A DNA stretch of 64,000 nucleotides, taken from a virus. The notes below the pieces were generated by a model. It ran no database searches. It was not told the DNA's origin and worked only from the letters and a program-made list of their open reading frames with translations. Shown one piece after another: positions 9,491 to 18,242 of the stretch. Both the position numbers and the translations under genes were made by a program. Location: positions 175,164-239,163 of the IMG/VR virus record IMGVR_UViG_3300032214_000715, one strand, 5' to 3'. Numbering within the stretch: the stretch's first letter is position 1; each line of letters begins with the position of its first letter.

Positions 9491-12400
9491 TTAGAATCCA
9501 AATACAACGACCAAATGCGCTCGTTGTCCTAAACCTGCGGATGCTCCAGCATCACTCATTCTAGTTTGTAGAGTTATTGTGCTATTAAATACACTAGAGG
9601 CAATATTAGAGACGAACGCCGGATTTGCTAAGTCAGTTCCTCCGTCCAAGCTGGCTTGACCTAAACTAGTAATATCTCTTACGGCAAATCTCTGTGCGCT
9701 ACCGTTAGCGGCACAAATTTGTCCGTACACAGTTATTGACTTTGGAGGATTAGTTTTTCCTGTAAATGCGTAATTTACGATTGCGTTTGCTCCATCCGAA
9801 ATAGTAGCTGATACTCCAGATGTTTGAGATACCTTTGAATCGGAGCCAGATAAATTTCCACCGCTTCCAGTGGTGTATTTAAATACTACTATTTCTGGAG
9901 AACTAGTTCCGCCACCTCCGCCACCTGAACTAGCAATAGTAATAGTATTAGCGTCAGTTCTAGTAATCGTAACATTAGATCCAGCAGCTAAAGTAACATT
10001 ATCGGTAGAAGAATCGCTACCTGTAAGTCTTAAATTAGCACCGCCTGTTACTGTTTCTGCACTAATACTATAGGTTGTTCCTGCGCCACCGCCACCTGAA
10101 TATTGTGGAATGTTCAATGTGCCATTTGTAAACGTAGCAGCCCCGCTAGTTCCAGTTGTTGTTAGAGTAATTGGTGCTTGATAATCTGTTCCAGCGGAAG
10201 CAGCTACAAACCCACTTCCGTTTCCTTTTAATAGACCGTTTAGTGTAGTAGTTACCGCTAGTGTTCCAGATGCTGTTACTGGACTTCCGGTTACCGTAAA
10301 TCCAGTTGGCATTGTCAGTCCTACACTTGTTACTGTTCCAGAACCACCTCCACTTCCACCAGAAGCAGCAATAGTAATTTCGTTAGCTGCGGATCCCGTA
10401 CCTTTAGTTAAAGTAACATTAGTTCCAGCTACTAGCGTAACAGATGTAGTTCCAGTTCCACTTCCTCCGGCAGTTAATGTAATATTTTTCTTTGTAGCTT
10501 GTCCAGATACATCTGCTGCGCTTATGCTGTATGTAGTATCTGTGTTTGCTACTACATCAGTAAGCTTTGCTATGGCATTCCAAGCTCCGCCCTGAGCAAA
10601 GTAGGGTCTTGTATCAGCATTACTAACTGCTAGAGCGCCTTGATAAGTAGTGGCATTAGGAAAAGCAGCTTGATTTGTAAAATAGAAAGGAATAACACTG
10701 CCCACCGCCGGAGCTGTAATTAGTCCAGTGTCGGAAATTGTTACTAAGCTGTTTTGAATTAGCTTGCCTGTGTTGGAGTCAAATCTAGCAATAGCGTTGT
10801 CAGTAGCGGACGCTGGTCCAACTACATCTCCGCTTCCTCCTCCGCTAGAAACAGTTGCCCATTCTAGACCGCTAGCTGCGGAATTCACACGCAATACTTG
10901 AAGAGCAGTTCCTATACTTGTTAAACCTGTGCCGCCGGCGGTTGTTGGAACAGTAGACTGTGTAAATCCAAGTGTTACAGCACCATTAGTTGTGGAAGCA
11001 GTAACTCCACCGCCACCAGTTACACTTAGTACTCCAGTATTAGCAATAGCATTGTTAGTTATTGATATACCAGTGCCGGCGGTCAATGAATTGGGTCCAC
11101 CAAACTGCGTGAATACAATGTTTGTAGTCCCGAGAGTTATTGTGCCCGAGGTAGTCATTACCCACTGAGTGGTGGCAAGTGTTCCTTCACCAACGAAAAA
11201 TGCGTCTCCGGAATTAATATTTGATGAACTATTAAAATCACTTACTCTAGTCAACACAAACGGATTTAACGTAGTAAGCTCATACATACCATTTTGCGTT
11301 TGTGTTGTCTGATTTTTAACTAATATACGATCACCTAGCGATAAAGTTACTCCATTTATTGACCCTAATGATCCAGATCCAGTTAACGTAGCTCCAGTTC
11401 CTGCTGTACCATTGTTGTATGTAGCAGTGATATTAGATGCAGTAGCGGTACGAGCTGACTCTTTTACTACTAATCCAGACGCTAAATTGTCCACGTATTG
11501 TTTAGTTGCGGCGTGAAGAGCAGTTGTGGGATTGCCACTAAGAGACAGCGCTCCAGTCATAGTACCGCCAGCAAGAGGAACAAATCCGACAGCACTGATA
11601 ACGTCATTGTCAATAGTAATAGTTGTGCCGTCTACTTTTACTCCACCGCGGACCGTAGTAGACGCTGCTGGTAAAGTGTAACTACTACCCCCAGTAGAAT
11701 CGGTGCCGTTTACCCAATTAGTACCATTATACTTTAGCACTTCTCCAGTGGTTGGAGTGGTAATAACTACGTCCGTTAGATCATCTAAATTAGTGGCGCC
11801 ACCACCGCCACCACCACTCACAGCGCTTATTATTCCGTCTTCTATGGTAATTGTTGTTCCGTCTATCTTTACTAAACCCAAGACATTTACTGAAGCAGTG
11901 GGTATAGCTGCGTATTCTAGTGCGGTTCCAAGAGAGTTTACTTTTAGATAGCTGTTTGCTTCACCCTTAGAACTTAAACCAGTTCCGCCGTTATCGATGT
12001 CTAATGTTCCCGCTAGAGTAAATGTACCAGAGCTGGTTATAGGATTTTCAGAGGAAGAACTAACGGTTAGTCCAGTATTGCCAGTAGAAAAACCAATACT
12101 AGTTACAGTTCCAGTACCAGATGTGTTACCCCAGCTTAACTTGCCAGACCCGTCTGTAATCAACACTTGTCCAGTAGATCCGCCGCCTATGCTAAGTTTG
12201 TTTACATCGGTAAATGTGGCGCCCTGAGCTACTTCTATGGAATCAACTGATAGTATCTTGGTATTGGGATTGAAGGAAAATGAGCTTACTCCGTCCAAAT
12301 CACCGCCGTTGTTAAACTGAACTTGATAGTTAGAACCACCGGGCTCATCGACATACACAAATTGCTGTACAGTGCTTTGATCTATTCCGGTAACGTATAT

Positions 12401-12667
12401 ATCTTTGTCCGTGTTTATAACACTAACGGCATCTGCGCCGGCAAACAATAGCGTATTGTTGGTGGCGTTGTTAAATGTTATTCTGCCATCAGTTAAAGAA
12501 GGTTGACGAGAAACTGATGTAATAGAACTTGAAGTAGTATTTCCAATAGCATCTACTTGTGTTATATTTGTTGCTATCGGTGGACCACTTAGGGCTGTTG
12601 ATACAGTCTGCGCTACTACAGGATCGTCTCCTGAAATTATCGTTGCTGAGGGTGTTTTGATTGCCAT
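9491..12667 (-). CDS. Large tail fibre protein (1058 aa)
   Basis: ATG with an AAAAGGAAA Shine-Dalgarno. A weak late-like element (GCTAAATA, 12714-12721) lies 46 nt upstream. Repeats of the type STGQVLITDGSGKLSW and NGGTGLSS occur through the N-terminal third. Residues about 365-560 carry GGTMTGALSLSGNP, AATKQYVDNLASGL, GDRILVKNQTTQTQNGMY, the same module as in the fibre at 3206-6406. A long Gly/Ser/Thr shaft with Gly runs (GGGGGG near residue 290; GGGGGG near 925) leads to a compact C-terminal domain of about 130 residues (QRFAVRDITSLGQASLDGGT, then RAHLVVVFGF). That domain is a candidate receptor-binding tip. Confidence 0.85.
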   Translation of the reverse strand: MAIKTPSATIISGDDPVVAQTVSTALSGPPIATNITQVDAIGNTTSSSITSVSRQPSLTDGRITFNNATNNTLLFAGADAVSVINTDKDIYVTGIDQSTVQQFVYVDEPGGSNYQVQFNNGGDLDGVSSFSFNPNTKILSVDSIEVAQGATFTDVNKLSIGGGSTGQVLITDGSGKLSWGNTSGTGTVTSIGFSTGNTGLTVSSSSENPITSSGTFTLAGTLDIDNGGTGLSSKGEANSYLKVNSLGTALEYAAIPTASVNVLGLVKIDGTTITIEDGIISAVSGGGGGGATNLDDLTDVVITTPTTGEVLKYNGTNWVNGTDSTGGSSYTLPAASTTVRGGVKVDGTTITIDNDVISAVGFVPLAGGTMTGALSLSGNPTTALHAATKQYVDNLASGLVVKESARTATASNITATYNNGTAGTGATLTGSGSLGSINGVTLSLGDRILVKNQTTQTQNGMYELTTLNPFVLTRVSDFNSSSNINSGDAFFVGEGTLATTQWVMTTSGTITLGTTNIVFTQFGGPNSLTAGTGISITNNAIANTGVLSVTGGGGVTASTTNGAVTLGFTQSTVPTTAGGTGLTSIGTALQVLRVNSAASGLEWATVSSGGGSGDVVGPASATDNAIARFDSNTGKLIQNSLVTISDTGLITAPAVGSVIPFYFTNQAAFPNATTYQGALAVSNADTRPYFAQGGAWNAIAKLTDVVANTDTTYSISAADVSGQATKKNITLTAGGSGTGTTSVTLVAGTNVTLTKGTGSAANEITIAASGGSGGGSGTVTSVGLTMPTGFTVTGSPVTASGTLAVTTTLNGLLKGNGSGFVAASAGTDYQAPITLTTTGTSGAATFTNGTLNIPQYSGGGGAGTTYSISAETVTGGANLRLTGSDSSTDNVTLAAGSNVTITRTDANTITIASSGGGGGGTSSPEIVVFKYTTGSGGNLSGSDSKVSQTSGVSATISDGANAIVNYAFTGKTNPPKSITVYGQICAANGSAQRFAVRDITSLGQASLDGGTDLANPAFVSNIASSVFNSTITLQTRMSDAGASAGLGQRAHLVVVFGF

Positions 12668-12762
12668 TATAATTTCCTTTTAACCGCCTTTGTGCGAATT
12701 AATCTTTATAATGTATTTAGCACACCGTGTGTTTTTAATTCTATGAATATTGTAAAAGAAAT

Positions 12763-12789
12763 AAAAAAGACCGCACGTGCGGTCTTTTT
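12763..12789 (-). terminator. Rho-independent terminator after glycosyltransferase gene
   Basis: Perfect palindrome GACCGCACGTGCGGTC at 12769-12784, flanked by six A and five T. On the minus strand the stem is followed by six U, 26 nt after the stop of the glycosyltransferase gene. It could also act on the opposite strand. Confidence 0.85.
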
Positions 12790-12809
12790 AGAGCGAGTCT
12801 ATAGCTCAA

Positions 12810-13703
12810 TCAAGCACTGGCGGTCTCAATCAATTGAATTTTTCCAGCGTTTTTCATAGCTTCCAGATAACTTTGTCCAAGAGAACTAATTAAAGCGTCT
12901 TGTAGTTGAGCAGAGTATGCGAAGTTGCCACGATGTGAGAGCATTACGCGCTTATCAACATAAACCTTGCCTCCCAATGAACGCCAATTATCGCAGAAAG
13001 TCCAATCATCATTGTTGAGTGAATTACCAACTACGCTTGAGTTAAAGTAAGTGCGTAGATACTTATCGTACTCAGTAGATGTTCCAGCATCAACAGAATA
13101 TGGTGTAACGGCAGAGTGTTCATTCATCTTGGTGAATACTTCACGCTTGATGAGCATAAACCCAGTACCAGTACGTGCCACTTCGTGTAGTCCGTCATCG
13201 CCCTCTTCGGCATTTTCTAAGGTATTTATTACCCAGCGAATTGGAATAGTCTTAGTTGGGTACAGACCGCTGATAACATCAACTTTGCGATTTAGTAGCA
13301 CTAGTAGATGCCAGGGTTCCCAGCCAATGTCACTATCAATAAACATTAGATGAGTCTTATCTTCTTGCGACAAGAATTTAGCTGCTAGCATATTTTTTGA
13401 ACGGGCCTGCCAGGAATCGTTGGATGAGGTTTCCAGTGACCATTCAAAGCCAAACTGTCTGGCAGCGTTAGAGAACTTAATAAAGCTAATGAACGAACTT
13501 TCCGAGATAGATCCATTGACGCACGGCATAGCTAGATGTACTCTAGTTGAGCGTAGATAGTCCAAATCAATTTGAACTCCGTCGGTTTGTTCAGTTACTT
13601 CTTCTGTTCCCCCAGCACTGGCTTGCTGCGCTGACTTGTCTGCTAGTTCTTGTACTGCTTCTACGGGAATTTTTTGCTTCTTACTTGACTTTTTTGTTGC
13701 CAT
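12810..13703 (-). CDS. GT-A-fold glycosyltransferase-like protein (297 aa)
   Basis: ATG with AAAGG upstream. After a Lys-rich and then acidic leader (residues 1-48), the fold begins at VHLAMPCVNGSI. HLMFIDSDIGWEP (about residue 118-130) is the hydrophobic strand plus DxD metal/nucleotide-sugar motif of GT-A enzymes. Further on are ARTGTGFMLIKREVF and DDWTFCDNWRSLGGKVYVD then LSHRG, matching the acceptor-side and C-terminal motifs of GT2-like transferases. Probable reaction: transfer of a sugar from a nucleotide-sugar; donor and acceptor unknown. It is the last gene before a terminator and lies beside a fibre gene, so a virion protein or host surface glycan is a reasonable target, but this is inference. 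Confidence 0.75.
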   Translation of the reverse strand: MATKKSSKKQKIPVEAVQELADKSAQQASAGGTEEVTEQTDGVQIDLDYLRSTRVHLAMPCVNGSISESSFISFIKFSNAARQFGFEWSLETSSNDSWQARSKNMLAAKFLSQEDKTHLMFIDSDIGWEPWHLLVLLNRKVDVISGLYPTKTIPIRWVINTLENAEEGDDGLHEVARTGTGFMLIKREVFTKMNEHSAVTPYSVDAGTSTEYDKYLRTYFNSSVVGNSLNNDDWTFCDNWRSLGGKVYVDKRVMLSHRGNFAYSAQLQDALISSLGQSYLEAMKNAGKIQLIETASA

Positions 13704-13744
13704 ATTGTTACCTTTCTTAAGTATTAAAAAAACTATGATAACAA

Positions 13745-13752
13745 TATTTACG
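13745..13752 (-). promoter_or_regulatory. Possible late-promoter element CGTAAATA
   Basis: CGTAAATA on the minus strand, 41 nt before the ATG of the glycosyltransferase gene. It differs from TATAAATA at the first two bases, so support is weak. Confidence 0.35.
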
Positions 13753-13771
13753 ACTCAAGTCAATAGATAAA

Positions 13772-13951
13772 TTATTTTTCCTCTAGATAATCAGCAGTTT
13801 CGGACAAATGAACTCTGATCTGTTTTTTATTCTTTGCTGCGTTAATTGATTCTCTAATCAACTTTAATAGTTGAAGCTTCTGTTCAATGGTGGCGCCATT
13901 TAATAGTGGTCTGCTTTCTCGTATTAGTCTAAGTAGATTAGAGTTGTTCAT
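13772..13951 (-). CDS. Small protein of unknown function (59 aa)
   Basis: ATG at 13951 lies 1 nt after the stop of the upstream gene (13953-14300), indicating coupling. The product (MNNSNLLRLIRESRPLLNG... ending ETADYLEEK) is mostly helical and charged, with no recognised family. It fills an otherwise unexplained 250-nt gap and is spaced like its neighbours, so I consider it real. Confidence 0.65.
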   Translation of the reverse strand: MNNSNLLRLIRESRPLLNGATIEQKLQLLKLIRESINAAKNKKQIRVHLSETADYLEEK

Positions 13952-13952
13952 A

Positions 13953-14300
13953 TTAATAACTCACACTTACAAAGTGAACTGATCCTGCTGTCCAGTCAAC
14001 TAATCTTGCTCTTAGCAGAACAAAGTTTCCAGTAAAATTTAAGAACCCACTTTTCTCTGTAATATCAATTTCATTGATAATGACCCAATCGGACTCCGTT
14101 GGGCTAGTTTCAAGTGTACCCTCTAATAAAACCGTAGCATTAAATTGCTGCTCAAATGACCACGCAAAAGTCTGCAGATTACTGGAGGCCGTATAATAGG
14201 AAGCAGCTTCTACTGATTCACCGATAAATGTTGCCTGTGGCTGAGTCGGTCCTGGATGAGCCATGGCAGTAATCAAATTTAACGTAGTCGTTTGAGCCAT
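13953..14300 (-). CDS. Small virion structural protein candidate (115 aa)
   Basis: ATG at 14300 overlaps the stop of the upstream small gene (TAATG). The protein is beta-rich, with Trp and aromatic residues: QTFAWSFEQQFNATVLLEGTLE near residue 43, then LNFTGNFVLLRARLVDWTAG near the C-terminus. This pattern, VxLEGTLExxP...FTGNFVxxRAxVxxxTxGxI, is one I associate with short structural proteins of T4-like marine phages, possibly beta-sandwich modules. No enzymatic motif. Co-transcribed with the fibre-side genes. Confidence 0.65.
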   Translation of the reverse strand: MAQTTTLNLITAMAHPGPTQPQATFIGESVEAASYYTASSNLQTFAWSFEQQFNATVLLEGTLETSPTESDWVIINEIDITEKSGFLNFTGNFVLLRARLVDWTAGSVHFVSVSY

Positions 14301-14464
14301 TATGCTAATTCCGCTTCTACAATTACTGAATTTCCAAGAAGCTCCTGTGCCACTTGTTCTATAGAGCTAATTATTTCTTCTGTTATTAAAGAAGAATTTT
14401 CCGAATCAGCTTTAATCAGCTTACTAATTTTTACTACAATGATTTCTTCTTGTATCTTGGCCAC
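14300..14464 (-). CDS. Small protein of unknown function (54 aa), GTG start
   Basis: GTG at 14464 preceded by AGGAG with 6-nt spacing; 54 codons; its TAA overlaps the next ATG (TAATG). The product begins MAKIQEEIIVVKISKLIKAD and is rich in Ile, Glu and Ser, probably helical. A late-type element (AATAAATA, 14485-14492) lies 20 nt upstream of the start, so it may be the first gene of the unit running through 13772. Function unknown. Confidence 0.65.
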   Translation of the reverse strand: MAKIQEEIIVVKISKLIKADSENSSLITEEIISSIEQVAQELLGNSVIVEAELA

Positions 14465-14476
14465 AAAAAACTCCTA

Positions 14477-15205
14477 TTATGTTGTATTTATTCTTTTTTC
14501 AATATTGCTGACTTTGCGAATCAACTCAGGAAACTTTAACATCAAATAAGTAATATGTCGCTCATCATCAAGATCAATAAAAAAAGTAGAATTCATAAAT
14601 CTAGAACGCGACGAATGTTGAAAGAATCTTCTTAGAGCATAACTACAATCTATGTCCAATACATTATCACGTACATAATTCCATAAATCAGTTTTATCTT
14701 GATCGCTAATTCTGAATGAAGAAAAATATGTTCTTATTTTTCTTTTTGGATTCATATGATAAATTACGTCGCGTTGAAACCCTGCGATTTTTTCAACCTT
14801 GAAAAATGTCACTGGCAACATTGTATCATTGTATTCATTTTCAGTGAACGAATCAATCAACTCCTTTATCGCATCATCACTATTGTAATACACACTAAAT
14901 GTATCGCAGCAAAACATAAACTTTATGTCTGACTTGAGTGCTTTATGCTTATTTGTCCACAGTACTATGTTTCTAGCAATATTGTCACTTGATCCTATTA
15001 CTTGTCTTACGGTCATATTTTTACCGTGACCCAAATAATAACTACACTTAGTGTCTAATCTATTAGAAAACTGATACTCGTTTTTTACTGACCTGAAAAA
15101 ATGTATTCCAATAATATCAAATTTAACTTTGTACTGATATCGATCAAAGTAGTTATTAACGTGTGCTTTATCTAAAACAAAATTAGTGTAATGTAATGAT
15201 TCCAT
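14477..15205 (-). CDS. Conserved phage protein of unknown function (242 aa)
   Basis: No domain recognised. I place the start at the ATG at 15205 (MESLHYTNF), which overlaps the end of clpA by 23 nt; an in-frame ATG at 15229 would extend it by 8 residues. The protein is rich in aromatic and basic residues (YDRYQYKVKFDIIGIHFFRSVK, then MNPKRKIRTYFSSFRIS) and has no membrane segment or signal peptide. It may be the distal gene of the clpA-dnaJ unit. Its length and overlap pattern make it a real gene, but its function is open. Confidence 0.65.
   Translation of the reverse strand: MESLHYTNFVLDKAHVNNYFDRYQYKVKFDIIGIHFFRSVKNEYQFSNRLDTKCSYYLGHGKNMTVRQVIGSSDNIARNIVLWTNKHKALKSDIKFMFCCDTFSVYYNSDDAIKELIDSFTENEYNDTMLPVTFFKVEKIAGFQRDVIYHMNPKRKIRTYFSSFRISDQDKTDLWNYVRDNVLDIDCSYALRRFFQHSSRSRFMNSTFFIDLDDERHITYLMLKFPELIRKVSNIEKRINTT
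14485..14492 (-). promoter_or_regulatory. Possible late-promoter element AATAAATA
   Basis: AATAAATA on the minus strand, within the last codons of the 14477-15205 gene, 20 nt before a GTG with a good Shine-Dalgarno. Seven of eight bases match the T4 late consensus. Confidence 0.45.
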
Positions 15206-17459
15206 CTGACCCAACCACTCCAGTAACATCAGTCATCTTACTAACTACGTTAAATTCAATTTTTTCGTTTATCAATGTTGCGCACATTGTAGAATTCTTC
15301 AACTTTTCAAAAAGTATTTTCTTGCTAAGAGGAACACGAATCAACTCATCAATTTTACGTGCCAATGGTCTAGCTCCCATCTTATCATCGTATCCAATTT
15401 TTCCTAGATGCTCTATTGCTTCTTCGCTAAAGTTTATAGTAATTCCGTGCTGATTAATCAATTGCTTCTTTAGTTCGTTCAAAAACTTAACCACGATTTT
15501 CTTTATCGCTAGCATATCTAGTTTTTTGAACTTACATATCATGTCAATACGATTGCGCAACTCGGGCTTAAAGAATTCTTTTAGAGCCTTTTCATCACTG
15601 TCTGTTTTTCGTTGATCGCCGAAGCCAATATTATTACGCTCACTGTCGGCAGCGCCCATATTACTGGTCATAATTACAATAGTATTTTTAGCACTGACCT
15701 TTTTACCGTTAGTTCCGGTAATAGTTCCCTCGTCCAACAGTTGTAGGAATAAGTTGTATACGTCTGGGTGTGCCTTTTCAACTTCGTCAAACAGCATTAT
15801 TGAATATGGGTTTTTGCTTAGATCGCTAATTATTTTTCCGCCGCCCAGATTGCTGTCTTCGTAGCCTACATATCCAGGAGGAGCTCCAATCAACCCAGCG
15901 ACACTATGTTTTTCCTGATATTCACTCATATCGTACTTAAGCAAAATCATATCCAAGTTTTCGCTTAATAGACGAGCTAGTTCTGTTTTTCCTGTTCCGG
16001 TTGGGCCTAAAAATAGAAAGCTTGCCATTGGCTTCTTTTCATTTGAAATGCCAGCATAGCTTACATAAATGCGATTTAGTACTTCATCAACCACGTGTTC
16101 TTGTCCGTATAGCTTTTCTTTGATCCCAGCTTCAAGATTAATCACGTGTTCAGTCTTGTTAACATCAAGCTTGCTTTCTGGAATGTTTGCCATTTTACTG
16201 ATTTGTTCGCGCACGTTGGCATCAATAATAACAGCTCCGATATTATTTTCAACTCGTTGTTTAGCGCAGGCAGCATCCAATAAGTCTATGCTCTTATCTG
16301 GGTTTTTCTTATCGTGTATGTATCGTGCGCCATAATCAATGGCACTAGTAATAGCGCTTTCCTGAATAGTGACTTTATGAAATTCATTTAGTCTCTCGGA
16401 CAATCCAGTTAAAATCTTTTTAGTAGTTTCTAAACTAGGTTCATCTACGCTTACACGATAGAATCTACGCATAAGCGCCCGATCCTTTTCAAAGCTTTCG
16501 TAATATTCTTCCCACGTAGTACTGGCAATAATCTTTAGTGTGCCCTTTGTAATAGCAGGTTTAATCATATTGGCGAAATCAACACTACTTGATGTGCTGC
16601 CGCCTGCTCCACGCATAGTATGAGCTTCGTCAATAAACAGAATTACATTCTTTTTGGTGTTTAATGCTTCAATAACATTTTTGACTTTTTCTTCAAAGTC
16701 ACCACGATATTTACTACCAGCAAGTAAGCTTCCAATTTCTAAGGAATACAACTCGTGCTCCTTTAAGAATTCTGGAACATCTTCATTTACGATTTTATAT
16801 GCCATGCCCTCTGCTATGGCAGTTTTTCCAGTACCAGGGTCTCCCACCATTAATACATTACTCTTGTACTTCTTGGCAAGAATATTGACAATATCATAAA
16901 TTTCGGTATCCCTACCGATAACGGGATCAATCTTTCCTTCTCGTGCTAGTTGAGTTAAATTGGTAGTATGCTCATCCAATACTTCACTAGCTTGCTCCGC
17001 AGTCATCTTTGCCGACTTAGTGTTTTTAGCGTTCTTTTGCCAGAAAGCAATAAATTCGTTTCTAGTTACTCCCCACTTTAACAAAAAGTAATGTGCGTGA
17101 CTATTGGTTTCAGTAATGATACTTAGATATAAGTCTACAATCTCAATTTGACGACGACCGGTAAATAGTACCTGAGTCACAGCACGATTAAACACACGCT
17201 CTAAGGCATTTGTGCGCTTTGGATGAAATTCGTCTGTAACATTTTTTTCTATTAGAATTGTTTGATTATCCAAAAACCCAGATAAGTCAACAATCATTGA
17301 ATCAGCGTCAACTCCAAATGCGTCTAACTGACGCTTGAATGAGTCCTGAAGCACCATACTCAATAATGCGTGTTCAAGCGTAACGTATTTGTGATTTCTA
17401 TCTTTAGCCAGCGACACCGCTCTTTCAATAATTTGCTCTACTTCTGGGTTGTTTATCAT
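15183..17459 (-). CDS. clpA: ClpA-type AAA+ protein unfoldase (758 aa)
   Basis: Full-length two-ring Hsp100 ATPase, the same length as E. coli ClpA. An N-terminal Clp_N domain (PEVEQIIERAVSLAKDRNHK) is followed by AAA module 1 with Walker A GDPGTGKT (around residue 208) and Walker B ILFIDEAHT. AAA module 2 has Walker A GPTGTGKT, Walker B IMLFDEVEKAHPDVYN and sensor-2 GARPLARKID. There is no ClpB-type coiled-coil insertion, so this is an unfoldase, not a disaggregase. NNIGFGDQ in module 2 aligns with the ClpP-docking IGL loop of ClpA and carries the IGF form used by ClpX. No clpP is in the window, so it probably pairs with host ClpP. Its ATG overlaps the dnaJ stop by 4 nt. Confidence 0.93.
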   Translation of the reverse strand: MINNPEVEQIIERAVSLAKDRNHKYVTLEHALLSMVLQDSFKRQLDAFGVDADSMIVDLSGFLDNQTILIEKNVTDEFHPKRTNALERVFNRAVTQVLFTGRRQIEIVDLYLSIITETNSHAHYFLLKWGVTRNEFIAFWQKNAKNTKSAKMTAEQASEVLDEHTTNLTQLAREGKIDPVIGRDTEIYDIVNILAKKYKSNVLMVGDPGTGKTAIAEGMAYKIVNEDVPEFLKEHELYSLEIGSLLAGSKYRGDFEEKVKNVIEALNTKKNVILFIDEAHTMRGAGGSTSSSVDFANMIKPAITKGTLKIIASTTWEEYYESFEKDRALMRRFYRVSVDEPSLETTKKILTGLSERLNEFHKVTIQESAITSAIDYGARYIHDKKNPDKSIDLLDAACAKQRVENNIGAVIIDANVREQISKMANIPESKLDVNKTEHVINLEAGIKEKLYGQEHVVDEVLNRIYVSYAGISNEKKPMASFLFLGPTGTGKTELARLLSENLDMILLKYDMSEYQEKHSVAGLIGAPPGYVGYEDSNLGGGKIISDLSKNPYSIMLFDEVEKAHPDVYNLFLQLLDEGTITGTNGKKVSAKNTIVIMTSNMGAADSERNNIGFGDQRKTDSDEKALKEFFKPELRNRIDMICKFKKLDMLAIKKIVVKFLNELKKQLINQHGITINFSEEAIEHLGKIGYDDKMGARPLARKIDELIRVPLSKKILFEKLKNSTMCATLINEKIEFNVVSKMTDVTGVVGSDGIITLH

Positions 17460-18229
17460 CTTTGAACCTTTCTTGTATTCTGTTCTTGTTGAATTGAGTT
17501 TAATAACTCGTCACTTATTGTATCAGGTATCTTTGCTTTTATCAATATGTATTGGTCACCAACTGCTCCGAATCTATTAGATAGACCCTGTCCTGATAAT
17601 CTTAGTTGATGATCAGCCTTACTAAGTTTTGATAATGTGATTTCCAGTTCTCGCTTGTGTATAGTAGTGAATTTTATTACTGTACCCAGAATCAAATCAA
17701 ATACATCAACGTCCACGGTTGAATATAAATCCAATCCGCGTCTGTTAAATCGCTGATCGTGATTTACAATAAACGTAACTTGAATCACGGCGTTTTCTAT
17801 TAAGTTATCGTAACGATACACTTCACCGTTTTCTATTCCGCGTGGAACATTTATCTCTACGTATTTCGTTCCAGAGTGAGTATTTATTTGTAGTGCCTGT
17901 ACACTGTCTGCTACAATTTGTTCCAGATTTAGATGAATTCCAAAATTATAAACTTGAAGTGCGTTGGCTCTATTATGCGAATTAAACATATTGAAAATAT
18001 CATTAAAATTTCCAAAAGTAAATTCTGGGCTGTGTTGTCGTGGATTATCGTGTTGACTTCTTTTATCAGCATCGCTCAGTATATCGTAGGCACTTTGTAT
18101 TTCCTGAAACTTCTTAGTATCGCCCTGACTTTTATCCGGGTGATGCTGACTTGCCAATTTTCTGTATGCTTTTTTTATATCGTCTAACGTGGAGTTTCTA
18201 TCAACTCCTAGTATTTTATAAGGATCCAT
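17456..18229 (-). CDS. dnaJ: DnaJ/CbpA-like J-domain co-chaperone (257 aa)
   Basis: The J domain at residues 1-65 (DPYKILGVDRNSTLDDIKKA, then HHPDKSQG with the HPD tripeptide that activates Hsp70) is followed by a short linker containing FGNFNDIFNMF. A C-terminal substrate-binding region comes next (VPRGIENGEVYRYDNL, FNRRGLDLYSTVDVDVFDLILG). The zinc-finger (CxxCxGxG) repeats are absent, so it is a type II, CbpA-like protein. It would work with host DnaK. I chose the ATG at 18229; a TTG at 18232 is one codon upstream. Its stop overlaps the clpA start, suggesting coordinated production of a J-protein and unfoldase. Confidence 0.9.
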   Translation of the reverse strand: MDPYKILGVDRNSTLDDIKKAYRKLASQHHPDKSQGDTKKFQEIQSAYDILSDADKRSQHDNPRQHSPEFTFGNFNDIFNMFNSHNRANALQVYNFGIHLNLEQIVADSVQALQINTHSGTKYVEINVPRGIENGEVYRYDNLIENAVIQVTFIVNHDQRFNRRGLDLYSTVDVDVFDLILGTVIKFTTIHKRELEITLSKLSKADHQLRLSGQGLSNRFGAVGDQYILIKAKIPDTISDELLNSIQQEQNTRKVQR

Positions 18230-18242
18230 CAACTATATATGA

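Noticed and set aside
71-12227. Many 60-150-codon plus-strand open frames through the fibre cluster
   Set aside because: They are antisense to Ala/Val/Thr-rich fibre genes, and their products are low-complexity Val/Ala/Pro strings that mirror the fibre codons. None has a ribosome site.
12704-12721. Late promoter for the 1058-aa fibre gene (GCTAAATA)
   Set aside because: Only six of eight bases match and an alternative TATAAAG nearby is equally weak. A promoter is expected here after the terminator but the exact site is not clear.
15183-17459. ClpB (disaggregase) instead of ClpA
   Set aside because: The long coiled-coil middle domain of ClpB is missing and an IGF ClpP-docking tripeptide is present.
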